From NCBI GenBank assembly GCA_049999765.1, contig JBNGIQ010008281.1:1-40248 (forward strand): a stretch of 40,248 nucleotides of DNA, in the 5' to 3' direction. A model generated the notes under the pieces. That model worked only from the letters and a program-made list of their open reading frames with translations, did no database searches and was not told where the DNA came from. This DNA is from Phaeoceros laevis. Lineage: Eukaryota; Anthocerotophyta; Anthocerotopsida; Notothyladales. Below are positions 39,572 to 40,248 of this stretch, piece after piece. The position numbers were made by a program, and so were the translations under genes. Within the stretch, counting starts at the first letter, position 1. Every line of letters begins with the position of its first letter.

Positions 39572-40248
39572 TTAGGCCTCCGGATCGTCCACTAACCCCA
39601 TGGCTTCAGCAAATCTATCATGCTTGTCCCGGGGAAGTGATTTTGTGAGCAAGTCTGCTATGTTATCGTGCGTAGACACATACTGCAGTGAGGCCTGACC
39701 TTCAGCTACCACCTGTCTGATAAAGTAGTGCTTAATCTCGATATGTTTGGTCCTGGAGTGAAGAACTGGATTCTGGGCTAGTGCAATAGCCGATTGATTG
39801 TCGCTCAGCAATAAGGTGGGTGCTGACCGTGTTTCTCCCAATGAATCCAGCAGTTCTCTTCCATGCAATATGTCTTGAGCTGCTGTTGTTGCAGCTATGT
39901 ACTCGGCCTCAGTGGATGAGAGGGCCACAATTGGTTGCTTTTTGCTGTGCCACGAGACAATGGTGGCTTGTCTCTCATCCTCCCCTAGCATTAAACAGTT
40001 AGCCGAGATGGAGCGTCTGCTGTCAATGTCTGACACCCAGTCTGCGTCACAGAAGCATGTTAGGCTGAGTGCCTTTGGATGTTGTCTGTAGAGCAGTCCT
40101 TTCCTTGGTGTACCACTCAGATATCTCATGCATCTTTGTACTGCTGCCCAGTGGGCTGAGCCATAGCAGGTGAGAAATTGTGAAGTGACTCCTACAGCAT
40201 GAGAAAGTTCTGGACGTGTCCAATTCCGGAAGTAGATCAATACTCCCA
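39572..40248 (-). CDS. Copia pol, C-terminal reverse transcriptase/RNase H, cut by the window edge
   Basis: An uninterrupted frame of 222 codons from the right edge to a stop at 39572. It has [46 protein letters not shown] (RNase H Asp), [44 protein letters not shown] and IADLLTKSLPRDKHDRFA, the standard end of Copia pol. Coding sequence enters from beyond 40248 on this strand. It is related to, but clearly diverged from, the copy at 7354-8164. The 589 bases between the stop and the polypurine tract have no clear gene; GCGCGCTAGC words recur near 39112-39135. The end of this element is better preserved than the first copy. Confidence 0.85.
   Translation of the reverse strand, partial: GVLIYFRNWTRPELSHAVGVTSQFLTCYGSAHWAAVQRCMRYLSGTPRKGLLYRQHPKALSLTCFCDADWVSDIDSRRSISANCLMLGEDERQATIVSWHSKKQPIVALSSTEAEYIAATTAAQDILHGRELLDSLGETRSAPTLLLSDNQSAIALAQNPVLHSRTKHIEIKHYFIRQVVAEGQASLQYVSTHDNIADLLTKSLPRDKHDRFAEAMGLVDDPEA

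Noticed and set aside
40236-40248. LTR start at the right edge, because TGGGAGTATTGA (minus strand) matches the sequence at the 38974 LTR start
   Set aside because: Here the bases encode GVLIYFRNW of pol in frame; the 12-base match looks coincidental.

Overview
The window looks like nuclear DNA of a land plant. The signs are GT-AG introns, a multi-exon gene of a family I recall as conserved across land plants, a PLS-class PPR/DYW editing-factor relic, an F-box relic and a leucine-rich-repeat relic, all set among many degenerate Copia, Gypsy and LINE retroelements. A fern, lycophyte or bryophyte is my guess from the mix of relics; the sequence does not settle it.

Layout. 1-1187: no recognisable gene. 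1188-5776 (-): decayed LINE with ORF1 and an endonuclease/reverse-transcriptase ORF2. 5974-6507 (+): broken Copia gag. 6520-8164 (-): 3' part of another Copia element (LTR, polypurine tract, end of pol) with an antisense reading frame in its 3' region. 8165-18798: a 10.6-kb DNA transposon with 23-bp terminal inverted repeats. 18799-21092 (+): Gypsy pol, starting exactly at the transposon end and interrupted by nonsense codons. 21234-22525: two 361-bp direct repeats. 22587-23024: orphan frame. 23636-23949: piggyBac-like miniature element with TTAA on both sides. 24368-25059 (-): exons of a small membrane protein. 26078-31096 (-): an apparently intact coiled-coil gene of at least 12 exons. 32247-34199 (-): broken PPR/DYW and F-box genes. 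35106-38174: a patch of GAACTGC-rich repeats, a long-TIR miniature element, an LRR fragment and an hAT-like miniature element with 8-bp target duplications. 38700-40248 (-): 3' end of a second Copia element, running off the window.

The main finding is the transposon at 8165-18798. It carries two divergent gene units. The rightward unit encodes a transposase-like protein with an RNase H-like core (D, D and GHTHDQID motifs) and a C-terminal SH3/chromo-like segment, preceded by a low-complexity protein. The leftward unit encodes a ParB-like domain joined to a bacterial-type beta-class DNA amino-methyltransferase (motif X HYQKP, motif I DACSGSGS). Introns, flanks and a few coding stretches of the element hold about 14 copies of a palindrome with core CCGGAYRTCCGG; I saw no full copy elsewhere in the window. 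A working model (inference) is that these are element-specific binding or methylation sites and that the ParB/methyltransferase protein acts on them, either in transposition or in controlling the element. The methyltransferase motif IV is DLPR rather than the usual DPPY, so its activity is uncertain. The left flank of the element is Copia coding sequence and the right flank is Gypsy coding sequence, so the locus has been rearranged since insertion, or the element is a recombinant of two copies.
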